A program made the translations under genes and the position numbers. Below are positions 20,201 to 34,000 of a stretch of 64,000 bases of DNA, piece after piece; position 1 is the first letter of the stretch; each line of letters begins with the position of its first letter. The notes under the pieces are model-generated. The model did no database searches and was not told the DNA's origin. It saw only the letters and a list, made by a program, of their open reading frames with translations. The DNA is from Anodontia alba (lineage: Eukaryota; Mollusca; Bivalvia; Lucinida; Lucinidae): positions 63,814,550 to 63,878,549 of the forward strand of contig OZ024830.1 of assembly GCA_964016985.1 (NCBI GenBank), in the 5' to 3' direction.

Positions 20201-23200
20201 TACTTTTCTTCACAAACCGTTGGGCAATTTGAGTTTAAACACTCTGTAGCAACAGGATGACCTCTAGATCAAAAAAAGCTATATTATAAAAAGAATGACC
20301 CTTGAGAGCAATGAACATACAGACAAAGACAAAAAATAGCTGAAGTGTCTAAAACTTACAATATATGATTGAAGTAGCAAAAGCTTTAATTACAATCAAC
20401 ATTTTATTCTGGGAGGTTTATCTTCCCTTGCCCCTATGCTGTATTCATGTATAAAATCATGATATTGTTAAACACCTTCTCTTCAGAAATCAATTGGCTA
20501 ATTTCCACCAAGTTTCATGTCAGTCCTACCGTTGAAACGGGATTGAGAGTTTGTTCAAATGGTCGTGCTCCATTGACTGTCATGCCCATATATAGTAAAA
20601 TAATGATAATAAGAAAACACATTCTTCTTTTTTAAAACCAAGACCTGCTCAAATGATGATCCTTTCATTAGTTGCAACGACAAAATTGGAAAAATGTTGC
20701 ATAACATCTGCATATCTGCAGTGTTTTTTTTTTTCACTCAGGTGAGCAAGCCGTGACCCGTGGGCCTCTTGCTTACTTTAGCCGCGCATGCCAGTGACAT
20801 AAAGGAGAATGCAGCATAAGTTGTTGGTGTTTCATGGAGTAAAATGCTAAGCAAACCATTGACTTGATACAAGTTTTATCAAAATCGGTCGAGAAATCAG
20901 AAAGTTACAGTGGTTTGAATATTTTCAAAATGACCTTCATGGATGTCGCCATATTTTAGGCTTCGTGACGTCATACAGCCCAAATGAAGTATACAAAACC
21001 CTATATTATAATGGGTCTTCAAAAATATGTTGCTACAATGTTTAACATGTGCTTATTTATAGTGACAGGCAATCATTTCCCACAAAGTAATCCAAATTTG
21101 TTAGAAGAACAAGTTTTAAAATAGATTTTTAAAATTTTGTGAAACCTCATTAAATATTCAAAATGGCGGCGCCCATACCACCAATATTAGAATATTCAAT
21201 TGTCCAGAACATAATTTACATCAAAATTCATGCTTTGTGAAGCTCTTTACTTTGCAGTACAATATGCTTAAAGGTTGCGTTCCCCTTTAATCAAGCTTGT
21301 TCGAGTCATAAATAGATAGATTTTGTTTGTGTTGAGGTTTTACGGCCCAGTCAACCCAATTGGGTCATGTCGAGTGCGGTCAGTTTACCTAGCCACACGT
21401 TTACTGGGCAGGCTTAGTCCTCTAAGCGGTTATCCAGTATTGTGCACATTCTTTCGCCAGAAACTGACAACTGCCCTTCTTGAATCAGCGGAAGGGAGAG
21501 AATGACCGCAGAAAATATTTCATGATCAATCTCCAGGAAAGAATGTTGCCGACCTCGGCGGGGGTTGAACCCGCGACCTCCTTGTCTCCAGTCGGACGGC
21601 ACATCCAACTGAGCCACCGAGGCCTAGATAGATAGATAGATATACAGATAGATATTATCGAGAAGAAACATCTGTAACCTGTGTCTATAGCGTCGTTATG
21701 TCGTTCCATCCAGGAAGGAATAAGTAGTCCAGTAAAAACTGCCATACCAATTATTGACACATTTCTTGTTGATGCCAGATCAACTCCTCTTAGATTAGAC
21801 AGATTGACACCAATGAACACACCTAGTATGGTAATTATGGTTCCACCCAACACTGGATAGGGCATGCTGATGAAGACGGCGGACAATTTAGACAAAACGG
21901 CTAGTACCATGTATATTAACGCTGTTATCATAAACACTGATCTACTGGCTACCTTTAAAATTCAAACATCAGGAGTGAAAATGCAAACCTGTAGCATATT
22001 CCTGTTTATTCAATAATATAATATGCATACACGGCTATTAAGAACCTATTTTCTACGACTTGTCAAACGTTGACCAAATCGGCCAGTTTTGGCGAGTGCG
22101 TTATTTTCTCAATGGTTCCCATTGTGTTCTCATATAGACAGATTCTGATAGGTCAGTGGATAGTGTACAGAGTTTTTCAGTGGTCAGTGCTTCATCTCGC
22201 GTGGTCAGTGTACTGCGAGTTTTTGATTAGTCAATATGGTATGAAGTATGACTGAGCTTTTGATTGGTCAATATAGTATTAACTGTCAATAGGACATAAT
22301 GTAACAAAGTTTTCCAGGTGGAAAAAGCAACTGCCACCATGTTAAAAACTGTTTAGAAGCAAGAGAATGAATATGAGTATTATTTTTTTTTTTATTGCAC
22401 AGTCCGAATTTCAGGACTGCATTGTTTTCTACTCTGTTCTCGTTCTATTTTATTTATTTATTTATTTTTTGTATGTAGTGTAGACAGATTTTGATAGGAC
22501 ATTTTGCTATCACTGGAGAATACAGCATTTGTCAGCACTAAATCAGACGACCAGGTCAAGGACAGATATTCAAACTGAAGTAGTGGCATGTGCGATGATC
22601 AGTGAGAGGTCTGCTTTGTCTGGGCATACGCAATCTGATCGGGGCCATCGCTGTTCGTATGAAGGTTCTTTGGAGCTCAGAGTAGTCGAAGAGTTAACCT
22701 GAAGTTTGATTAGTGCATTCGCTGTTTGCATTAAGTTTCAATGTAACTGAAATTTGATTTATAAAATGGCTCCTAGGCTGATCTCACCCTTCAGAAGTCG
22801 GAATGCATAATTGAATGTCATGAAAGGATGGGGACGGGAACTGTATTGTTTCATATATCAACAAAGTGCTAGTGTCCTAGGAACTCATAGCTAAGAAAAC
22901 GGACCGACCACTGCTGCAATTGCTGGTTAATCTCAGTCGTTGTATAGAACAAAGTGTGCATGTTACACTAACAGAATGTTCTGAACTTTACAAAAAAAAA
23001 AAAAAAAAAAAAAAAATTACATACGAGAAACTTAGCTTGACCTTAGCTTTGGCTAGGCCCGCCGTGGTTCAACTTTTGGTTTTTATTTACTCTGTCAAAC
23101 AGTAGAATTAGCCATGAGTACTCGTCTTTGTTTATCATAGTGATTAATTTGATTTTTATGCTTTCGCTTTGATGCACTGACTGAGTTGGGAGCCTTTATG

Positions 23201-25013
23201 CAAACCGATTTTTTTTTATGTTTTTCTGTATTAAGAGTTACATCGGGACCCAGGGTGAAGTTGGCTGGCCGTAAAAGTGCTTTTATCTCCCAGGTGGTTT
23301 ATTCTACTGGCGCCGTTCTAAGGCGGTGGCCTCGGTGTTGGTCTTACTCTTTGTTGCTTTGTGGTTTATTCTACGAGGAGATTTGTTTTATGTCTTGCCT
23401 TGTGTTATTTTGTTCTTGTGTTTTTCAGTCCTTTTAGCATTGCGATTACCTCGCTTGAGGAGGAGAGAGCTAGTCTTGGTGCTTTTTGTACGTTTGTTCG
23501 ATTTGCGCTTGTTTGGTTATACCCCCGGCATACCGAAGGGGTATATAGTTTTCGTCGGTTCCGTTCGTCCGTTCGCATGTCCGTCTTTTGTCCGTCAGTC
23601 CGTGATTCTGTCCGTTAATACTTGCTATAACCAAGTTTTACTTCGAAGTTTATTGATTATGTATATCTCTGCAGCCACTTATCAGAAACTATTCGTATTT
23701 GGTATGCAGGTACCTGGGAGGGTTCTCTTGCATTCTACATCCATGGGTCGTGCCCAGGGGCGGGGCTAGAGGTCAAAATCTAGGATGCCTCAATAAAGTA
23801 ATATAATGCTATAACCAAGTTTTACTTCAGCGTTTTTTGATTTTGTATATCTCTGCAGGCACTTATCAGAAACTTTTCATATTTGGTATGGGGATACCTG
23901 GGATGGTTCTCTTCCATTCTACATCTATGGAATCCTGGGTCATGCCCCAGGGTTGGGCTAGAGGTCAAAATCTAGGACGTCAATAAAGTACAAACAACTT
24001 CTGAATAAAGAAGGATGGGCAACAGACATATCACACCAACATTCAGTGTAAAAAGGTCACGGTCATTGTGACCTTATTTTCATGCTCCGGCGATTTTGCC
24101 TTGTATTTGGAAGACCATTTCATGGATTAATCTGATACTTGGTATATTGGTTCTGTCTGACACCATGATTGACATCATAAATATAGGTCACCTTGACCTG
24201 TATTTCATGGTCCAGTGATTTTGGCCTTATATCTTGAATGTTATTTGATGTATGAACATCATTATTTGAGATTATGAATCAGTATGATCCGACAGTTGGC
24301 CTGAAAATAGATATAGGTCACTGTGACCTATATTTCAAGGTCCAGTGATTTTATGTTACATCTTGAAGACATAGTTTGGGATTATGTGACCTATGTTTCA
24401 TAGCCCTGTGATTTTGTCTTATATCTTTCACTATTTGATGCCTTAGTGTCATATTTACATATAATGACACAGTGTGACCCAAACTTTGACCTCAAAGTAA
24501 ATATAAATCAGCATGACCCATATTTCATGGTCTAGTAATTTTGCTTAACATCTTCTAGATTATTCAATGGATAAACATCAAAGTTGGTATAATGGATCAA
24601 TGTGACACATCAGATTGAACCTCTCAAGTATATGTAGGTCATTGACCTATACTTTATTGTCCAGCGATTTTGCTTCATCTCTTGAAGACTATTTACTCCA
24701 GAAAAGTTGTACTTGGGATGATAAATCAGTGTTACTCAGAGACTGACCTTGTACACTATATGTAGGTCAGTGACCTATATTTCATGGTCCATTGATTTCT
24801 ACCTTATATCATTGTCATTGACTTAAAAATATTGTTATAATTAAGAAATGGCGCCGGCCGGGGGTATTCGTGACTCTCTGGGCACTTGCTCTAGTTTTGT
24901 CTGTTTCCTGTTCCTCTTGGTGTCTGGCAAGGGCTGCGGTATGTGATTGTGGCACTCCCTGGACTTTTCTGTTACCCTTTTTTTTAACTTGCAATTATAC
25001 TGTACTTGTTTAC

Positions 25014-25098
<85 letters not shown>

Positions 25099-28000
25099 AT
25101 AGCAATTTTGAAAATTAAATGTTTGCATCAGATATAAAGCATTTAGAGACGTATACATGTTAGTGTATATAAACTCAGGAACATTATCAATATAGTTACA
25201 GTGAGACGGTCATTTAGATTGTAATTTCTCCTGTAACATTTTTTCGGAGGAAAAGTATAATCTCTGGTCAGACTGTATGATCGGAGTTTATACTGTTAAC
25301 AACATGGAAACGGGCTCTGATGCCATATTCAAACAGTAAAGGCATAGATCATCATGTGCTTCTTTAAGTCTAAACAGGATCTTCCCTGTTCACTTAGAAA
25401 TTCAACTGATAGGTGGCCAGGCTTATTGTTAAGGGAAATGAATACACTGCCAGGATACACAACTCTTTCAAACATTTTTGCATTTTTCTAAAAAGGGATC
25501 TACTCTAAAAGGAAAGTATTGAGAACAAATTCCCTTTGGGAGCAATTTTCTTCCTTGTAGATTAGACCCTTTTACAGGAGAGGCTTTGTGTTTAGGAATT
25601 AATAGAAGTTGTATCCCTGGTGAAAAAAAGACAGAAATTCGACCGGTGTAGCCAGTCACCTTAACAAAGATTTGCAAAGTGGCAAAATAGGTACACTTTC
25701 AGGGGAAACAACTCTTTCAAACTTTATTTGCCTCCTTTCTGAAAAGAGGTCTACTCTAAATGGAAAAAAATTCGTTCCCTTTGTAGACCCTTTTTCAAAA
25801 GCAGTCTTGTGAACAGGAAATAACAAAAGCTGTCTACCTTGTGAAGAGTGGCGGAAAAGCGACCACTGTAAGCAGTCACCTTAACTTGAAAATATATAAA
25901 ATACATGTACCAGACCTTTGTCATTCCTATTGCACCAATATTTCCACCGTATGTCGTTGTGGCATGTCCAGTACCATAGAAGCCTGACACCATGCTACAG
26001 AATCCCTCCACGGCTATACCTCTGTTGATACCATGTCTAGGTGGTGGTGGTACCCGACACATGGCTGCGGCGGCATAGTAATCTCCGATGGAGTCTAGTA
26101 TCGAGACAAAAGTAGCTATAAGGAAACCTATGAGAGCACTGTAGCTGAACAGAGGAGAGCCAAACTGACCTGGATTTCAAAATAAAACAGATACATAAGA
26201 AAATACAAAAACTCTCTTTTACTAAATACTATTATTTTTAATGATTATGCTCAACAACAACCCTCTTTTCTAACGATTATGCTTAATAATAACAATTCCC
26301 TCTCTCTTCAGAAATAACTGCATGTTACGGTGGCAGGGAGATTAAGCTCAGCTTACAATGTGGACTGCGTAGCAAACGAGAGTAGACCCAAACCAGACAA
26401 AACAGAACCCATTGCCTGCACTATTTGCTATCAACGCCACACGAAAACCAACAGTATTATTAAATACGTCTTTAAATACTAAATAGATTGATCACTTCCA
26501 AGATGGAAGAATCCACTGGGTATGAATAGGTTAGTGATGATTAATATTGAATGTGAATACCCAAACTATGGAGCCACCCAAATAAAAACTGACCTTATGA
26601 TACGCGACCAGTATACATCCACATCAGTCTCGTTTTTTTCTTTTTGTAATTTGTTTTTTTTTGCAGAGTTGAATATGGTTTATGTTTTCGCTGACAAATT
26701 GCGTGGACCAAGAATATTCTGTGCGCGAACATTGATTCAGATCAGACCGCACGGGTGTGAAGGCCTACGAGTATAAATTTGAATAGATTAGTTTTTACCA
26801 TACTTTAAGTCTCTTTACCATATTTGCCTTAAATTTAAATAGGTAAATTCTATAACCTGTTGATATGTATAAAATTGCTGGATGACGACAGTGTAAACCC
26901 TGATCAGACACCGCATTCTAATCAGTCTGCATTGTTAGCTAAGACCTGTCTGACTGAAAAATTAGGATAAAAAAAAGGTTAACTCACCAGGATAAGGTAT
27001 ATAAAACCAGCTGGACCTGTCTATGATATCTTCCCTCGCATCGGTCCTGGCTTTATATTGTGTGCTGTTTCTATCGTCTGTTAATGCACCGTATTCTGTC
27101 AATACCGCTGACGCGGTCCAACCAATAATTATTGCAATCAAAATCTGAAGAAACAACGTATGGCATTGTCACTTCTGTGACTCAATGTGACGAACTGTCC
27201 CTTACTACATATCCAGTCAACGAACGTCCAACTCAGCATGTGCAGCCTGATCAGAAGCTTCTTTGGTTGTCCGCTTAAAAATTAAGAAATACTTCAGAAT
27301 ATGTAGGCATAAATAGAAAGATAGACGGGCTTGCTTAGATGCATTGAAGTGAAGGTTAATTCACGACACATATGTCGTAAAGAAAGAAAACGTCCTTTTC
27401 ATACAAGTTTGACTGCACCCTCAATGTAGGTAATCCTGGTAATAACCCGTTCGACTCTGAGGAACATGAAAAATCCGGAATCTTCCGTTGTAGCTAAAAA
27501 TGGTGGATAAAAAAGGCTAAGACAGGTCACACTAGTTGAGTTCAGTTGACAAGGTTGCCACTGCGGACTGCCCACCGTCTGTGCTTTTATGACTGTACAA
27601 TTGTGTCTATTTTTCCCTTTGATGTTGAGGACTTGATGTGATTCTGTGTCGGTTCCTGTTCATCTATTTACTTTTTTAATTATGCCCCAACTTTGAAAAA
27701 GTTGTTGGCGTAAAAATGTCATTAACCCAGGTTGTACAAAATCTTTTATATCGAAGAATGATTTTACGAAATTGGGTACTGAAATCATTGCAAGCATATA
27801 TTTTTCTGAATTTATATACTAAGTCACCATAAAATTCATGTTCCGATAGGCCTTGTTGCAGATGAGATTTTAGTTCAACATTGAATTCTGAAACTAAATT
27901 GAAATGGCGTCTATAAAACTTAGAAAAAGGCTTTGCAAAATTTGATACCGTTAACCTTGATTAAGAAGTTATTTATTTAGTTGGTTGAAACCGGAACTTT

Positions 28001-31000
28001 TTTATGCCTGCTGCTCGGCCCTCAGGGGTTCAGTGGTTTACTTTTACTTCAGTGTTCCAGTGGCGTTGAGTGACACTTTAGGTATTTCAATATGTTTTAG
28101 CTCACCAGAGCCGAAAGCTCCTGAGGAGCTTATAGGACAGGCAGTTTGTCGTCGTCTGGGGTCAACACTTTCAAACGACATCTCCTTTGAAGCCACTGGG
28201 CCGATTGAGCCCAAATTTCATCTGTAGCATCCTTGGGCTGGGGGTTGAAAGTTTGTATGTGTGTTTTTTTTTGTGTGTGTTTTTTTTTTGTTTTTTGTTG
28301 TTTTTTTTTATGAAAATCGGCTTTTTAGTTTGGATGCGATTGCCAGTTTTAAAAACAAGTACAAACGGAGATACATGTATTATATCGTGCACTGTGACTT
28401 ACATTAAGAAGTGATTCATTATTTTGGTCATTTATGAAAGCATACTTATTTTTGTTTGCCATAATAAACTCGTGGGAACTACCACGCTAGTGTTAGAGCT
28501 ACCTCTGGGAGCAACGCGACTGAATTTTTCAAGAATAATTCTTTACAGTGAACAGGGTTAATGACATTGTTTACGTCACAATGATATATTGTGGCCAATT
28601 TTATCAGGTTTAGCGTCAAATCCTTTGATACGCGTCAAAAATTGAAACTATGCTACAAAATCTGTGTGTGCTGTCAACTCACCGAGAAAGTGCAGATCCA
28701 TGGATGGCATTTTGCGGGTCGTCCTACCCAAATTATACACTATTTAATGGTTTCTTTGGCCTGTATGGGTAGTTAAATCATATTTACATGGAATAGCATT
28801 GCCGGAATTTTGAGTGATTCGCTCATTCTTTTTAAAACATACTTAAAACGGCGAAGCACTACCTTTGTTTAAAGAAATTTTGGCATTGTCACTACCTCGA
28901 GAGGTCAAGGATGTGGCGTGGGAACAAATTCGCATTAACGCAATTTCGAGGAAGTTCCCCTGATTTCTACCCATGAAATTGAGGCTCCCTTCTAAAAACA
29001 TAATAAATATAAAATAATAATAATAGTATAGACCGGTCAGGTAATATTTTAATATTAATGAAAGTGGAAAAGAACCTCATCGTATACGCGGACAATGATG
29101 TCTTAAATTAGCCCGCGAATCCACGCAGTCTGATCGGAAAATTTATTGCCCGTTTGTAGGTGTAAGAGATACTGGCAAATATTCTGATGATCAATAAGGC
29201 CCTGATGAAATGGCGCGATTTTGAGGATGTTCTTGCTCCAGCTGACACTGTATATGAATGTGGCAAACTGTATGCAGGGTTGTTAACCTTTTATCTCTGA
29301 ATTTTGGAGGTGGAGTTTCCCATCATTGAATTTGGACATGTCCGCTGATGCAAAAAGGGATCGCAGTCTAGAACGGAAAACAGAATGGCAAACCATGTAG
29401 ATCCTGATGAGACAGCTCGTCATTGCGAGCCGTCTCATCTGGATCTACACTGTTTGCACAGGTGTTTTGGTCTGCCGAGCAGAAAGGGGTAACCCAATTA
29501 TGGTTGATAACTTTGCTTCCCTCTTGAAATATGACAGTTGTCGGTCCTCAGACTAAATGACGACTGTCTTCTAAATCTGTTTTAGTAGGTTGGTCCATTG
29601 TGGTCCTAATTGTGGTTTTCGTGTGTTCTGGATTACCAGAGCTTTTGCTTTGTTTTATGATTATGTGTATTTCACGGTGATATTTCACTGATTTATAGGA
29701 CCCCTATGCGGACCGAATGTTTGTAACTGCGACATGGGTGAGGTTTTGCGTGCGTACAACTGGTTTAAGTCCCCACCCCCACCCCAGTAGTTTTTTTTCT
29801 ACTTATCGTTCCAAGGTGGTTCCTCAGTTGCAGTTCTTTGCGCGTCGGTCGTTTCATATGTAGTGTTGTTTTGTCATTCCTTACCTCTGCTTTTTCGGCG
29901 TGTCGGGAGTGTTGTATGTTTCGTGATTGTATTATTTCCTGGGTATCTTTACCTATATTTTTATTCCAAGACTTGTTCGCATATGCTTTTTCCAACTTTG
30001 AACCCGAGCATACACTCCTAAATGCAGTAAAATTTTACCTATAAAACTATCAGTGCGAGTGAAATATCATCAAACTGCATTTCTTACTCCCAGTAGTAAG
30101 ACTAAAACAGTGCTGAATATTGTAAAGTAGCTAAGAAGAAAAAAGGAAAGAACAATGAAACATGCAATGCCATAGCATGAAATGATAGCACACAAATCGT
30201 TTGCTGTACACGTTACACATTTCTTAACTTTGTTTGTTTGTTTATGTTGAGATTTTACGGCCCGGTCAACCCAATGGGGTCATGTCGAGCTCAGTTTACG
30301 TAACCACACTTTTACTGGGTAGGAGTCCTTTAAGCGGTTAACCAGTATTGCGCATTCTTTCGCCAGGAACTGACAATTGCCATTCTTGAATCAGCGGAAG
30401 GGAGAAAATGACAGTACAAAAAGGTTCAGGATCAAATCTCCACGAAAGAATGTTACCAACCGGGCAGTGTCGAATCCGCAGCTAGACTATCATGGATTCG
30501 CACCCACTCGCCAGCTTATTTGCTGTTAGCTCTACTATACAAATAAGACAAAAGACCAGACTGTGCAGAGGATGGTGTTTAGTCGTCGCAAATGTATTAC
30601 AGATATTTCCACTTACAGCGAAGACCTGGTGAAGAGGATAGCGAATAAAATGAAAGCCCTTTCTCCTTGAGTAAGCTGGAATGGGCAAGGATCTATGTCC
30701 TATGTATAGAGACAGTAAGACTCCCACTGACCAGGTTCTGAAAATATAGAAGTACGATTAAGGGGACAGGGTACACTTGGAAGATTTTCTGCCTTTTTAC
30801 AAGGAGACAATTATTGTAACTTGCTGTTTGTACACAAAACCATTCCTGGGTTAGAGTCTTCTCTAAAAGGATAGAAAGCTCCCATTTAGAGAAGACCAAT
30901 TTTCCAAGAGATGCAAAATAGTTTTTTACTGAGTTGTCTCTTCTGATAGTATAATCATTTTCCTTAATCCTATTACCATCTGTAAATAACAGATGACATT

Positions 31001-34000
31001 GTAAACTATTACTACACCTATACTCATGAAAAACTATTTCTACACCTATATTCATGATGTTTTATTCAAATTGTCTCTTGCAAATATTCTCTAGTAGATA
31101 CCAAGGAGCTGTCAGTGATAATTCAGCTATAATTCTGATGGAATACCAGACTTCACTATAGTAGTTGTGATTATTGAACCCATTCCGGATTTCAAACATT
31201 TATATGAGGGTAATTGATGATGCCTAAATGTCCGAAACTAGCTAGTCTGATTCAGAAAACTTGAAACTTTAGCTGTTTTCAGTTTTGCGAGTCTGTTCAC
31301 TATTCTCATGGGTCATTCATAGAATATTCATTTGCAGGGAAATAAATAAAGGTACTCAGGAAAGATCCCGAGACACCAGAAGAAGAATATATGAGGAAAA
31401 ACAATGACAAGACACACATACACACACACACACACACAAAAATACAAAAAAACAAAAAACAAAAAAAAAAAAAAAAAAAACGGTTGCAAGAACCGACATA
31501 CGAACAACCAAAAATCTACAACTGAGGAACCTCCTCCGAACTGTCAGCAGAAACACCTGTGGGGATGGAGGTCTTACAGTAGTTTTACTCGATTGAAACC
31601 GAACTGTCAGCAGAAACACCTACTGTGGGGATGGAGGGCTATCAGGAGATTTAGTCGGTCGAAACCTAACTGTTGGCAGAAACACCCACTGTGGGGATGG
31701 AGGGCTTACAGTAGTTTTACTTGATCGAAACCTTACTCTCGGCAGAAACACCTACTGTGGGGATGGAGGGCTTACAGTAGTTTTACTTGATCGAAACCTT
31801 ACTGTCAGCAGAAACACCTACTGTGGGGATGGAGGTCTTACAGTAGTTTTACTCGATCGAAACCTAACTGTCAGCAGAAACACCTACTGTGGGGATGATG
31901 GGCTTACAGTAGTTTTACTCGATCGAAACCTTACAGTCAGCAGAAACACCTACTGTGGGGATGGAGGTCTTACAGTAGTTTTACTCGATCGAAACCTTAC
32001 TGTCAGCAGAAACACCTACTGTGGGGATGGAGGTCTTACAGTAGTTTTACTCGATCGAAACCTTAAAGTCAGCAGAAACACCTACTGTGGGGATGGAGGT
32101 CTTACAGTAGTTTTACTCGATTGAAACTAACTGTCCGCAGAAACACCTACTGTGTGGATGGAGTGCCTACAGTAGTTTTACTCGACCGAAACCTAACTGT
32201 CAGCAGAAACACCTACTGTTGGGATGGAGGGCCTACAGTAGTTTTACTCGATCGAAACCTTAAAGTCAGCAGAAACACCTAATGTGGGGATGGAGGTCAC
32301 AGTAGTTTTACACGATCAAAAACTAACTGTCCGCAGAAACACCTACTGTGTGGATGGAGTGCTTACAGTAGTTTTACTCGATCGAAACCTAACTGTCAGC
32401 AGAAACACCTACTGTGGGGATGGAGGGCTTACAATAGTTTGACTCGATCAAAACCTAACTGTCAGCAGAAACACCTACTGTGGGGATGGAGGGCTTACAG
32501 TAGTTTTACTCAATCAAAACCTAACTGTCAGCAGAAACACTTACTGTGGGGATGGAGGGCTTAAAGTAGTTTTACTCGATCGAAACCTAACTGTTAGCAG
32601 AAACAACTACTGTGGGGATGGAGGGCTTACAGTAGTTTTACTCGATCGAAACCTAACTGTCAGCAGAAACACTACTGTGGGGATTGAGGGCTTACAGTAG
32701 TTTTACTCGATCGAAACCTTACTGTCGGCAGAAACACCTACTGTGGGGAAGGAGGGCTTACAGTAGTTTTACTCGATCGAAACCTTACTGTCAGCAGAAA
32801 CACCTACTGTGGGGATGGAGGGCTTACAGTAGTTTTACTCGATCGAAACCTAACTGTCCGCAGAAACACCTACTGTGGGGATGGAGGGCTTAAAGTAGTT
32901 TTACTTGATCAAAACCTAACTGTCAGCAGAAACACCAACTGTGGGGATGGAGGGCTTACAGTAGTTTTACTCGATCGATACCTAACTGTCAGAAGGAACA
33001 CCTAATGTGGGGATGGAGGTCTTAAAGTAGTTTTACTCGATAGAAACCTTACTAGCAGCAGAAACACCTACTGTGGAGATGAAGGGGTTACAATAGTTTT
33101 ACTCGATCAAAACCTAACTGTCGGCAGGAACACCTACTGTGGGGATGGAGGGCTTACAGTAGTTTTACTCGATCGAAACCTTATTGTCAGCAGAAACACC
33201 TACTGTGGGGATGGAGGGCTTACAGATGTTATACTCGATCAAATCCTTACTGTCTGTGTCAGCAGAAAGATCTACTGTGGGGATGGAGGGCTCGATCGAA
33301 ACCTTATTGTCAGCAGAAACACCTAATGTGGGATGGAGGTCTTACAGTAGTTTTACTCGATCGAAACCTTACTGTCAGCAGAAACGCCTACTGTGGGAAT
33401 GGAGGGCTTACAGTAGTTTTACTTGATCGAAACCTATCTGTCGGCAAAAACACCTACTGTGGGGATGGAGGGCTTACAGTAGTTTTACTCGATCGAAACC
33501 TTACAGTCAGCAGAAACACCTACTGTGGGGATGGAGGGCCTACAGTAGTTTTATTTGATCGAAACCTTACTGTCAGCAGAAACACCTACTGTGGGGATGG
33601 AGGGCCTACAGTAGTTTTATTTGGTCGAAACCTTACTGTCAGCAGAAACACCTACTGTGGAGATGGAGGGCCTACAGTAACTTTACTCGATCGAAACCTT
33701 ACTGTCGGCAGAAACACTTACTGTGGGGATGGAGGGCTTACAGTAGTTTTACTCGATCGAAACCTAACTGCCGGCAGAAACACCTACTGTGGGGAAGGAG
33801 GGCTTACAATAGTTTTACTCGATCGAAATCTTACTGTCGGCAGAAACACCTACTGTGGGGATGGAGGGCTTACAGTAGTTTTACTTGATCGAAACCTTAC
33901 TGCCAGCAGAAACACCTACTGTGGGGATGGAGGGCTCACAGTAGTTTTACTTGATCGAAACCTTACTGTCAGCAGAAACACCTACTGTGGGGATGGAGGG

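Noticed and set aside
23326..23769. 147-codon ORF with hydrophobic Leu/Val-rich segments as a membrane protein
   Set aside because: It spans the junction of repeat R and the nested TATACCCC element; the uninterrupted R copy gives a different downstream frame.
24841..25158. Minus-strand ORF with a long Ile-Tyr run
   Set aside because: Encoded by the (TA)n microsatellite.
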